64,000 bases of DNA from Endothia cerciana (taxonomy: Eukaryota > Ascomycota > Sordariomycetes > Diaporthales > Cryphonectriaceae), in the NCBI GenBank assembly GCA_026119935.1, contig JALRMH010000008.1, forward strand, positions 957,165 through 1,021,164, in the 5' to 3' direction. Below, in pieces: positions 22,820 through 32,865 of this stretch (positions are counted from its first letter, which is position 1; the number at the start of each line of letters is the position of its first letter). A program made the position numbers and the translations under genes. The notes beneath the pieces were generated by a model. That model was not told where the DNA came from. It searched no databases and saw only the letters and a list, made by a program, of their open reading frames with translations.

Positions 22820-25231
22820 TTATGCTGCATATGCGATCTTGAATACCCAGCAGTATTCGTCACCTGCCAGTGCCTCGGAATCGACACTGATGGCGAGGTA
22901 ACCTTCCTCCGATGTCTTCCAGCTCAGATCATCCAAACCCGTCCCGTTGGCACCCACCATGGAGACGATGTCCCCATCCAAGACTGGCAACGTTGCGTTG
23001 ACCCACACGTATCCGTCCTCGCTCACGATTGGCTCATCTAGGAAAAGCACGTAGAAGGCCTCGTTCGTCTGCGTGAAACGCACCTCCTGCAGACTTGCGA
23101 TTTGCGTCTGCACGAACCAGTACGTCGTGTTGAAGACAGCTTCCGCGTGCGCATGGATCCACTTCCCAGCCTCCCGCAGGTTCGCTGCCTCAGTCTCGTC
23201 CACCGTCCCGTCTTTCTTGGGTCCGATGTCCAGCAGGAAGTTCCCATTCTTGGCGACGATATCCACCAGGGTGTACACGATGGTGGAAGCATTCATGTAG
23301 GCGTCGGCAGGGGTCTTGGAGTTGAACCCGTAGCTGTACGGATCCATACCCTGGTTGGACTCCCACTTGTGCCGCTGCGCTGAGGAGTAGGTCTTGTACT
23401 CAGGGGTCTCGAAATCTGCGGCCTGAGCCACACCACATCGGCTGTTCATGACCACTTGACGGTCCTCTGACCGTGCCCGATTCCACCAGCTCGAGGCAAA
23501 TTCAGCCGTCTTGTTGGCTGTGCCGCAGTCACACCACATTATATCGGAGCCGTACTTGTAAGCAAGCGTCTCCATTTGTGGGAACTGGAGGTCCTCGATA
23601 AAGTCCCCAATCTCAAGTCTCCCGGTGTATGGCTCAGTGAGATTTGTGAACGGGTTGGTCGCCAGTATACCCAGCCAGTTGGTCGAGCCGACAGTGTCGG
23701 TCTGGGAGAACCCGTATGGCCCAAAGTCCGGGTTGTACCACTCTGGGAGCGAGAAGTACGTCCCTCGCTTCAAAGATGGCTGATGGGTTGCTGACGCATC
23801 GAACAGCTCCTGGACGATGTCACGGCCTGGTCCATAGTGGAGTGCAGATCGGTTCGTTGTCGAGCCGGTGTCAAACAGAGCAAGGCCGTCGTGGTGCTTT
23901 GTCGTAAGCACGAAGTATTTTGCCCCTGCGTCGGCAAACAGGTCTACCCATTCTTTCGGATCCCAAGCAGAGGCGGTGAAGTTTACGAACCCGTCATCAT
24001 AGTTCCAATCTGGACCAAAGGTCTCAAGTCGGTCCTCGAGACAGTCACTTTTGTCACTCCCAGCGTAGTGATTGTTAGAGTACCACCAAAACCACTCAGC
24101 ATACGTCTCGTTGGGGGCCACGCCACCGTAAGCTGGGACCGAATACGCCCCCCAATGGATCATAATTCCAAATTTCCCATCGTCGAACCACTGCGGTGAC
24201 TCATGCTTCCCGAGGCTCGCCAGATCGGTCGTAAAGTTCCGGAAGCCAAAATCAAGGTTTGAGAAGGTCGCTATTTGGTTCAGGCTTTCTCCCGACATCA
24301 TGACGTTGACAGCGGTTCGGTTGGCGGACCCAGAGACCCCAATCTGGACACGCTTCTGGTCGCCCGGGCAGAGTCTTTTCAGGGAGCTCGTCTCCTCTGT
24401 CCTGACCCCAACACCTTCCAAGGACAATGTCAGGCCCGAGCCAGAGATGCACTCTGTACCCACGTTGTTGACCGTGATCTCGACGACCTGGTTGCCTGCT
24501 TCCGTCCACTTCTGTGTCGGGCGCACATCTTGGACTTCGACTGATGGACCAGACGCACACGAGCTTGAAACCTCGCCTCCCCACACAGACATCGAGAAGA
24601 TGTGAATCCGCCCCACTGTCACGTTGTTGGCCACCGGCAACTGCACGGCCGCCAAAGTCCTAGTCGGATCAAGGCTCCCGGTGAACTCGAAGATCTGGCT
24701 GGTGTTCCAGTCCTTGCCAGTAGGCGTCCAGGTGAAGGGGCTTATGATCTCGCCGTGCGTGATGGTCAGGAAGTTGAAGAATGACAGAGCACGCAGCTCA
24801 GCCAACGCCGTGGTCCCATCGGTGTAAACGTAGGTCATGTTGTACGAGACGATGGCGTCGCGCAGGTCATTCGCAACAAGCATGTTGAGACTGAACGGTT
24901 TCCCGCCGGTGCCATTGCTAGGGATCGGGATGCTCTGACCCTCGCAGATGAGGTTGTCTGGCTCCGATGGGCCGGTGTAGCTTGGGAAGCTGTATCTGAT
25001 CCCCGTCAGGCTGGATGTGTAAATGCCATCCGGAGCGAGGTCATTCAGGGGCGGATATGATCGGTTGTACGTGGTGTCGAAAGTTGTCTCGTCGGGGTAC
25101 GTTCCAAACGCTTTGTGGTTGAAATAGGACGTCAGATCAACTTGTACTGACTGGTCTCCAAGCACAAGGCTACCCAGCCACAGCATAACGCTGGCCACGC
25201 GGCACACGCCAACCGCATTGCCTCTCGTCAT
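22820..25231 (-). CDS. secreted GH29 alpha-L-fucosidase-like enzyme
   Basis: This is a single-exon secreted glycoside hydrolase of 803 residues. The start is the ATG at 25231; the upstream open frame has only a GTG. The N-terminus (VGVCRVASVMLWLGSLVLG) is a signal peptide. Residues 30-340 form an N-terminal beta-rich, N-glycosylation-rich region not typical of minimal GH29 enzymes. The catalytic barrel starts near 345: FGIMIHWGAYSVPAYGG (about 354), FVLTTKHHDGLALFDT (about 442), DIMWCDCGTANK (about 564, where the GH29 nucleophile Asp sits) and NFLLDIGPKKDG (about 667). A C-terminal beta domain follows. Known GH29 enzymes release alpha-L-fucose with retention of configuration. The exact linkage, and whether the Cys-flanked nucleophile motif alters activity, cannot be told. 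Confidence 0.9.
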   Translation of the reverse strand: MTRGNAVGVCRVASVMLWLGSLVLGDQSVQVDLTSYFNHKAFGTYPDETTFDTTYNRSYPPLNDLAPDGIYTSSLTGIRYSFPSYTGPSEPDNLICEGQSIPIPSNGTGGKPFSLNMLVANDLRDAIVSYNMTYVYTDGTTALAELRALSFFNFLTITHGEIISPFTWTPTGKDWNTSQIFEFTGSLDPTRTLAAVQLPVANNVTVGRIHIFSMSVWGGEVSSSCASGPSVEVQDVRPTQKWTEAGNQVVEITVNNVGTECISGSGLTLSLEGVGVRTEETSSLKRLCPGDQKRVQIGVSGSANRTAVNVMMSGESLNQIATFSNLDFGFRNFTTDLASLGKHESPQWFDDGKFGIMIHWGAYSVPAYGGVAPNETYAEWFWWYSNNHYAGSDKSDCLEDRLETFGPDWNYDDGFVNFTASAWDPKEWVDLFADAGAKYFVLTTKHHDGLALFDTGSTTNRSALHYGPGRDIVQELFDASATHQPSLKRGTYFSLPEWYNPDFGPYGFSQTDTVGSTNWLGILATNPFTNLTEPYTGRLEIGDFIEDLQFPQMETLAYKYGSDIMWCDCGTANKTAEFASSWWNRARSEDRQVVMNSRCGVAQAADFETPEYKTYSSAQRHKWESNQGMDPYSYGFNSKTPADAYMNASTIVYTLVDIVAKNGNFLLDIGPKKDGTVDETEAANLREAGKWIHAHAEAVFNTTYWFVQTQIASLQEVRFTQTNEAFYVLFLDEPIVSEDGYVWVNATLPVLDGDIVSMVGANGTGLDDLSWKTSEEGYLAISVDSEALAGDEYCWVFKIAYAA

Positions 25232-25994
25232 TTCGAAGGACGTCTCGAAGCTCACCGGGCCCTGAGCAGTGCAGAGGTGTCGGTCAACCCGACGAGCAAA
25301 CACACCGGGACGTTTTAATCGAATTCGTACCTACACATCGAAGGAGAGACACCGAGAATCTTATCAACATTGGCCACTGTTGTAACGTTGACTGAGCCGC
25401 GCCCGATGATGGCTCTCTCTTCGATAAGGTGCCTTTAATGCCGGGTAAAAGTCATCGTAAAAGTGGGTCCTCCGAGGATAGTTCAGAGCAGGGGACGAGT
25501 GGAGATTGCGACGAGGATCACCAGCTTCTACTGCCCAAGAGCGGACAAAGATTTCGATCGCAGAAAAGCCAACCTGAAATGTTACGTTGCTGACGAGGCC
25601 GGCACTGCAACAAAAGCTATCCGGCACGGAAAGACCTAGTATGGGCCTCCCGGTCTGCAAAACTTGTAGAGCATCAGAGGTAGCTGCAAAGACTTGAGAT
25701 AATAGAGGAGGTCGTCAAGCCAGAGGCAGATAATTACCAAATTGGCGGTGAGCCCGTAGCAGTCAGGCGAGGGACCAGTTTCATTTGTGAAGTGTTCTTA
25801 TAGGTCCCGCCCATCTCCATTGGCCCTGAACAAATTATCATTTACTGAGGTAATTAGCTGGCACCAGTACATGAGTTGTCTTCGTAGCCAAAACGTCTAG
25901 TAGGCAAGGCTGTCTAGTGAAATGCTCCCATCATGACCAGATCACAGGGTCCCAGAGATAACCACGGCAGTATCAAGGTTATGATTTAGGCTGA
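25232..25994. other. intergenic, fucosidase upstream region
   Basis: This contains the GH29 promoter side and the 3' flank of the DUF1330-like gene. No motif-bearing frames and no clear regulatory element were identified. Confidence 0.45.
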
Positions 25995-26438
25995 CTAGAC
26001 TGACAGCTCGGTCGTAACCACAAGCCTGGCCTCTTCAAGACTTGCCAGTCTATGCGGCAACGCTTCTCTCACATAGTCCTCGTGCTCCGTCAGCCTCCGA
26101 AAGTCCTCAAACTTCTCATACCGAATTATCCCAGTGATATCCCACCTGTCGTCTTCCCCTCCAGCTTCCCCGCCGAAGAGGGAAGCATGCGCCGCGCCGA
26201 TGTAGACCACGGTCACCTTGATACCGAGTCTTGCGGCCAGCGCAGAGAACGCGGGGATGTAGCGGGTCAGGTAGGCTTCTTGACCCGATATGGTTGTGTC
26301 GTCTGTATCGATGCCGGGGTAGGAAGCGATGGGCCGGAAGCGGTTGAAATTGATCATCGTGACCGGTTTGTCGGAGGGGATCGAGCTGACGAATCGGTCC
26401 AGGGGAAGAACGTGAACTCCCTCGATGGACCTAGACAT
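25995..26438 (-). CDS. DUF1330-like dimeric alpha-beta barrel protein
   Basis: This is a single-exon gene of 147 residues, starting at MSRSIEG; an in-frame extension to 26477 lacks support. The pattern TMINFNRFRP, then SGQEAYLTRYIPAF, then VVYIGAA, then WDITGIIRYEKFEDFRRLTE and finally PHRLASLEEARLVVT is that of DUF1330 proteins, small ferredoxin-like alpha-beta barrels with no established reaction. No signal peptide is present from this start. It lies downstream of, and in the same orientation as, the Clr5-domain gene, with about 0.9 kb between them, so there is no evidence of joint transcription. Confidence 0.78.
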   Translation of the reverse strand: MSRSIEGVHVLPLDRFVSSIPSDKPVTMINFNRFRPIASYPGIDTDDTTISGQEAYLTRYIPAFSALAARLGIKVTVVYIGAAHASLFGGEAGGEDDRWDITGIIRYEKFEDFRRLTEHEDYVREALPHRLASLEEARLVVTTELSV

Positions 26439-27322
26439 TGTCGTACTCGAAGGCAAAAGCAAGATCAACAGGGTCAAGTATGACGATTGTATGCAGCGGA
26501 ATCTGCCACTCTGTTTGATTTGGTTGCAGCTAATGCCACCCTCGCGTTATCTGGGGTGAGGACAGAACTACATTTATACTGAGCATGAGAAAAGCCGAAA
26601 CTCCGAGTTCCTTGGTGCTGCATTTGTAATTGAAGACCAGCACGTAAGGAAATATTCGTTGGCAGGAGGATTGCACTTGTCTCAACTTGGCTCACCGTCC
26701 CGACAGTGGCACGCCCCTCTGAACGAGCTGTGATGCTGACGCGACCGGGTTCGTCCAGCAACTCGCCAGGTCGCGTGACTTGGCGTCCGTAGGATCGGTG
26801 TCTGATTCGCGTACCACTGTGCCTATGCTGGACATCCTGCGGGCATCGGTAGCATCGTTCGACCGCGTTAACCCCGGACATGTAGATGCTCGGCCCCCGG
26901 ACGAGCGAGTTGTCCGAGTGCGACCCCTTGCTCTGAACATGAATTGCTGCTAACCGTGACAGAGCCTTCTATGGTAGGATAGATTACTGCTAGCCCAGAC
27001 CTCTACAAACCAAGAGGTCGGACAATCGATGCTCTCTGCAGCATTAAGATCCTTAGGTCAATGAGCAAGGTCGGGAAGTTGCAATTTCAGCTTGAGGAGG
27101 CTCAAGGCATGAGATAGGACACACTCACACCTGGCGTGTCTTGTATGCTGCGAGTGACTCAAAAGTTGCAGAAACGGCCTCGAACCTAGGTGTCATTCAG
27201 CAACAACAGATCACGCGGAAAATCAGTGCTAAAACAAGACCTTTATCGCAACACTAGACATGCGCCGTGAAGCATGCTTATACATACTATGTTCAGCACC
27301 GCAGTTTCAGCACAGTCGCAAT
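26439..27322. other. intergenic, no gene seen
   Basis: This is the upstream region of the DUF1330-like gene and the 3' flank of the Clr5-domain gene. No feature is recognisable beyond short random frames. Confidence 0.45.
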
Positions 27323-30005
27323 CTATGCTCTCTCCGAGCCACTGTGTAATTGACCAGCGCCTCGAAATTGGATCTTGGGTGATGAGACGGATAGAGGGGG
27401 ACCAGATTGACTCAGCTCGGTGGTGAGCGCTTCATTTTCTGTCCCTGATGACTCGACAACAAGATTGTGAGACTCGGAACCAAAATCGAGGCCTCCGAGC
27501 TCGTTATTCCAGGCCTCATTATTCCAAAATTCGTCATTCGTTACATCATGGATTCCAGAAGTCGTAAAATCGAGGGCTACTATGCTGTGGGGCTGTGTAG
27601 CAACGGGAGTTGGGGGCACCATTTGATTCTCAACAATGGACGAGTCGGGATCTGATGTCCCGTTCCCAGGACTCGAATCGTGACTTGCCACCGGTCGTTG
27701 CGACCTCCAAGCCTGGAATATTTGCCGGAAAGCAAGGTTGATGACTCGACCAATAGATGCATCCATCTCGACGGGTGTCTCAGCGAGAAAACCTCGGTCT
27801 CTCAGCGAGGAGGTGACCACTCTTGGGCCCTCATTCTCGACATATGAAGCCAGTCCGAGTGCGTGAATATGCACCTCGCCACAGAGATCGAATGAAGGGT
27901 TCTGGGGCCGAGGTATTCCTGGAAAGATTATATCCCAAATACTAAACCATTGCTCGGAAAGATCGTGTTCCTTGTCCACGCGTCTTCTCAGTGCGGTAAC
28001 CACATCGTGAGATAGACCCTCTGGAAGCTCCGAGGTCGACTCTTGACAAGGAGCAACGAAGGCTTGCCGAACATGGTCATCTTTTTGCTGCGCCGTGTCG
28101 AATGGTGCTTTGCAACGGGGGCAATAGTTGGGATTCTGCTGATGCTTCCTCCAAAAGTGTTGCTTGATCTCACCAACTGTCTTGAAGCCGTTCTTGCGAA
28201 TGCCACATGCAGGATATCGCTCTGGATTCCTTTTCTGGAAATGACAGGCAAGACGGATGTGTCCAGGAGACACCTGCTTTCGGCTCTTTTTGACTAATGG
28301 TCCTTGATCATCAAGCTCATTAGACAATTCGATGTCTTGCCGTGGTCTCTTGGAGGAACGCGGCCCCTCATTCGTCCGGAGAGGAGGCTCAGTGACTGGG
28401 GAGGGGTTTGGCTGGGAATCGATCTGTCCTCGAGTCCACTGCTGGTAGGAGGCGACCAATACCTGGACTGAAGCTGCCTCGACAGTTGCAAGTGAAGAGG
28501 CCGTATCGGTACGCAGAGGCAGCTCCAAGTCTGCCACCAGCCACGTCCATTCATGATTGAAGGCTGACTCTTCACTGTCAGCACTGTCGGTGGTATCGCT
28601 GAGTGTGACACAGCTAAAGCTCCTTGATGAGTCCGGGCTATCAGGGATTCTAGCGGGGACTAGGGTGTCAATGTTTGCCAATTTATTATCTGTGCACAGT
28701 TGCTGCGTGCCATCTGGGGGCTGTGGCTGAGGGGGAGCCAAAGAAGTCTCAAGTTTTTGATCCAACTTTCTATTTTCTGTGCAGGGCATCCCATTGCCAA
28801 CTGCCTTATCAAAAGGCAAGGACGCAGTCACACCCAAGCACCAGTCCAAGTCCATGTGCAACATGCTTGGAATCTCTGGATGCTTTAGATGGCTTTCACT
28901 GGATCCGGAGTGTCCAAGGCCAGCCCAAGGTGTGCTATGTGCGTCCAAAAAAGGATCTTGCAGTTCATACATGTAGTTGAAAGGACCGTGCGATGATAGG
29001 GCGAGCTCAGGCTGCTGTCCACGCTTCGTTTTGTCTGTCACCTCATCATTGGTCCCCGTGTCATCATCATTGCTGCCCATTGTGGCATCTCCATCCCCGG
29101 GGGTATCATATTTTTTGCGGAGATCAGGTCGACGTTCGAATATTTGACCAATCATTCGGTCGTGAATGTCGCGGTATCTGAGCGCGCTCACCAGGCGGTT
29201 GTAGTCGTCATCACGGCTGTTTCTCTTAGGAGAGGCAGAATCGAGGTGAGCAGGTATGGCGGATGCATGCTGATCAGGCGTCACTGAAATAGCTGAATCG
29301 TCGATTGTGTCAGCGTCGCGAGTCACACTCCGGCTGCCTGGGATGGGCAGTGCGACCTGGCCGCGAAGCGCTGCAGCTGAGAAGGCTGGCGGCCCTGCAG
29401 TAGATGCGATGATGACCGCCCATTCAGGTGCCAGGGATCTATCATCGAGGTCGCCTTGTTCAGCTCGCCGGATCAGGCCGACCCAGGCCTCCACGTTCCG
29501 ACGTATCTGCTCCTGTACGAGCGAGGCGATAATCTCGTCGCTTCTCCCCAAGTGTTCGCAAATCGCCGAGTGCAGGAGTGCCTTCTGGTCCGATAAGATG
29601 TATTCGGTTTGTGAACGAAGAAGTTGAATGATTTCTGAATCAACGGCCTCGGGCCTCGCTTGTGATTGTGCCGGTAGACTAAGAGCTCCAACGTTAGCAG
29701 AAGAAGCTTCCTGCATAAGGGGCGAGCCTGACATCTTGAGCAAGGACGTCTCGTTGAGCTTAGGGGATCCCCATTGCTTAAGTTGGGCCCGATAAGCCCT
29801 CACACTAAAGTCCTGTCAGATCAAGAAACATGCATAGCTTGTAGAGGATTCAGCAGACTGATGGAGAGGGGACGGTATCGCTAACGTACGAGGCCTTGAA
29901 TCCCTTACCCTCCTCCATTATCTTCATAGTTTCTTCCAAAGTCTTTCCCTGGACCTTGTAAAGGCCCAGAATCGCACTCTTGTGCTCTTGCCATCCTCTC
30001 GTCAT
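27323..30005 (-). CDS. Clr5-domain protein with C2H2-like zinc fingers
   Basis: This is a putative fungal transcription regulator of 865 residues. Exons are 30005..29890 and 29804..27323, separated by an 85-bp intron. The Clr5 domain spans about residues 4-52: WQEHKSAILGLYKVQGKTLE, EETMKIMEE, GFKAS, then VRAYRAQLKQWG after the splice. Two acceptors are possible; the downstream one (CTTTAG at 29810-29805) gives exactly the family spacing between FKAS and the Tyr, so it was chosen. The long middle is disordered and acidic. Near residues 560-626 lies a Cys/His cluster, LACHFQKRNPERYPACGI through IKQHFWRKH and YCPRCKAPF, typical of Clr5-linked fungal C2H2-like fingers. The basic KRPRQDIE and KKSRKQ stretches may be nuclear signals. 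Targets are unknown. Confidence 0.85.
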
Positions 30006-30798
30006 GCCTGCAGCGTCTGTGACGGGCTTCTTGGGCTGCTTCCCGATTGATAGCACCTGTTTCGTGGCTGTTTTGCAAGGACTGGGCACCAGCGTTGCAG
30101 ATATTCGGAGAAGGGCTATACAGTGACAGGAAGAAGCAGTCGAATCACCGCTCAGGGAGACTGGTAATGAAACAATTTGTTTGGACTGAAAATGTTTGGA
30201 CAACTCTCAAGGACTCATGGTATGGGCCAGGTCGGTGTTGACATTGTAACAAGGCTCCGAGGACACATTTGTGTTTTCACCCCACTCGTGACAACCCCTG
30301 CAGTCAGTCATGGATGTTGCTGCAGGTCGGCATCGTGGCGTCGTCACATCCAGCAGCGACCTCACAAGACTGTGGCTTTGATGTACAGATCATTTTGGTC
30401 CAGCATCACATCGCGTGTGTTGTAGCATCCAGTGATCTGGATGAGAAGAAAAAAAAAAAAAATTCCTAGGGAGGCGGTCCTGTCCAAATGGTCGGATAGG
30501 TTACTTCAGGTATTGGTGTCCACGTTCCCAAGCTTCTCCAAGAGTGAAGTCTCAACATGATCCGCCGAGAAACAACTGTGATGGAGCTCAGAAGCGCTCA
30601 CAGACGTAGAGATGATGGAAAGCCCTTAATGTTATATAAAGCTATCGTTCTGGGGCTCGTGGCTCGTTGATGGAAGATTTGAGCGTATCGTACATACTTG
30701 ATCCTTAAGGGGCGAGATCACGATCGTACTCCGTCTTCGAGTTCTCGGGTTTCTTCGATCTATCTTCCTACGGAGGTTGCCTCTTGATTGACTCAACC
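30006..30798. promoter_or_regulatory. divergent intergenic, Clr5 gene and small gene
   Basis: This 793-bp region lies between two divergently oriented start codons and must contain both promoters. It includes an A-tract at 30450-30463. No specific operator was identified. Confidence 0.4.
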
Positions 30799-31169
30799 AT
30801 GCCTCAAAGCTCAGCTCGTCCAGCGGCTGTCACAGAGAAAGGCGGGCAAGCCCTCCTGACCCGGCTCCTCACCTGGGGGCCGAACATGTTATGGCTAACA
30901 AGTAGAGCAGGAAGCCCAAGAACCAGCCTGCATTGCTCGAGGAATATCTCAACAGCCGACCTTCAGTAGTGGACCGCCTCGCAAATGGGATCCAAGCCCA
31001 GGACGTCAACACCAAGACGGCCGAAGTTCAGACCATGCTGGACGAGTGGCAGTTGAGGTTCGCACCCAATGAAAAGGTCAACGAGTGGCAGAGAATGTTG
31101 AATAAGGCGGGGAGTTATGCCATGGTGGCTGAAGTAACCAGGAAAATAGAGATAGACTTGAGGCAGTGA
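30799..31169 (+). CDS. small unknown protein, GC-AG intron proposed
   Basis: I do not recognise the family. The main exon (30911..31169) encodes a well-formed helical segment, LLEEYLNSRPSVVDRLANG, then NTKTAEVQTMLDEWQLRF and VNEWQRMLNKAGSYAMVAEV, ending IDLRQ. It has no in-frame ATG after the acceptor at 30908-30910. The only fitting upstream ATG is at 30799. Joining 30799..30845 to 30911 through a 65-bp intron with a GCAAGC donor, a GCTAAC branch site and a CAG acceptor restores the frame and gives about 101 residues (MPQSSARPAAVTEKGG then KPKNQPALLEEY). GC-AG introns are a known minority class in fungi. Alternative 5' exons cannot be excluded. It is divergent from the Clr5-domain gene. Confidence 0.5.
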
Positions 31170-32865
31170 TCATGAATCGTCACGACGGCGGGAGGCCTGG
31201 GTCTGGGAGATCAGTCTGAGCTCCAGTCATCGCGACGATGAGGTTGATGAGGCGACGAACGAAGGATGTCGATTACGTTTGAGGACGCCAGGCTTTCCCC
31301 TTGGAATCCGACATTGTGTCATTGTCTGTTTGCAAGGAGTTGAGTGTTCATGCCTAGAGGTGCTGAGTATATCGTCGGGCCTTCACCGCTGTAGCTGAGG
31401 TGACAGCCTCCTTACCCAACGTACCTCTGGAGACAGCATTGCAAGATACAGCTGAAACAACAATTTCAAGTCCCTGACGGGACAGGCCCTTTCCACGCCC
31501 AGGGAGGGTCGATTCTGAAGCCACCTGCTGAGGTCTTTGACAGCCTATAGGTCTCAAGTTCCCAAGTACCTTAGCACGGGCGAGGCGCACGGCAGCAGTG
31601 TGGTGAAGTCGAACGTGCTGGGGGTCTTTGGGTCTCATACATAGCAAGCGAGATATCGGGCCAGGATGAACGTCTGATGTTCGGATGACCGAAGATCATG
31701 CAGGGATAGATCCGGCTTGACCCTTGAACTTGGAACCACAGCTTCAGATGGCATCCAGCTTGTGCCAACCGGCCCTGTAAGATTTAAGATTTTACGAGAG
31801 CTCGTCACCGGAGCGGCAAGTAGTCCGCCCAACGGCCGTTGGCTGAATTAGTATATGATGTGCAGAGAAACGGGTGATTGACGACAGTGAGACTCGACCT
31901 CGCAGCCTAACACTCCAGACCTAATAGCTCAGAGGAGAGGAGACGAGATGGTGATGGATGCAGCAGGAGAGAAGAGGGGAGGCATGTTAAGAGGTATCGC
32001 CGGGTTGATCCTATCGAAGTTTGTTCGCGGTCTTTCGTGATGTCGTCGATAGGATTCGAGAATTTGAAAGTTGGACGTTAACAACCATGTAAGCCGCTAA
32101 ACCGTGCCGAGCTAGTGCGGATACTGTCTGCGCTGTGCCGTGAGCTGTCGTGTGCTGTCGTGTGATACTGGGTAATCCCGTCCCAGGGGGTCCGGTCCCC
32201 CTTCTGAAGTGCTATCGCAAGCTAGGCTGCAAAACGAGGCCCACCGAGCTGCAACAGTGGACGGGGACAGTGGAGCCGCTGCCCAAGTGGACGCTCTTGA
32301 CCCTGCGCATTCAAATTTGGCGCTACGTGATTGACGACTGTCGTCGTCGAACTTGAATCTCGACCCTGACGTTTCTTTTCTCCCTTCCACTGACTCCCTG
32401 CACTCAATCGCCACCAGTCGCAAGCTGAATCCAAGCATCCTCCGGTGTCTCCAAGTCACAGAGCATCACCATCACGGTCTGAGGAGAACGGCTCTGTCTT
32501 CCTTCGAAACAGACGCGCAACAAGTATCCGCTTGGCGCATATTTCCCCCCCCCCCCCCAATCGGATACCTAGTGCGCCCTCGACATCGGAGGCGAAGATT
32601 GCTTCTCACGCGTCGCTCGAGGACGAAGAAATGGTCACGTCAATCATCCGTCGGAAGAGCACACCATCTCTGCTGCGATTCGACCAAGTCTCCACGGTTG
32701 TCTGGCCATGATTCCAGGCGTGACTGGCCGCCACTGCCTTGCTATCTACCAGCAACGCTCTTGGTAGACGAGTCCGACCTGGAATCTGTTCCGTGCGAGG
32801 TAGTGCGTATCGCACCACACGCCTTTGAGACACCTACCTCGGCGCCCGCTGAGACACTCGACACA
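31170..32865. other. intergenic and leader of the 1307-residue gene
   Basis: No supported gene is visible. The last 500 bases are open in the frame of the downstream gene but lack any ATG, and they contain a C14 tract at 32545-32558, so they are read as 5' leader, possibly with an unrecognised intron. Minus-strand frames at 31354-31832 have no motif. Confidence 0.45.

Noticed and set aside
25232..25303. 24-codon upstream extension of the fucosidase
   Set aside because: It starts with GTG and would bury the signal peptide. The ATG at 25231 places the hydrophobic segment correctly.
32353..32865. N-terminal extension of the 1307-residue protein
   Set aside because: It is open but begins only with TTG and crosses a C14 tract. 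Its His/Arg-rich composition is unlike the protein that follows; it is treated as leader.
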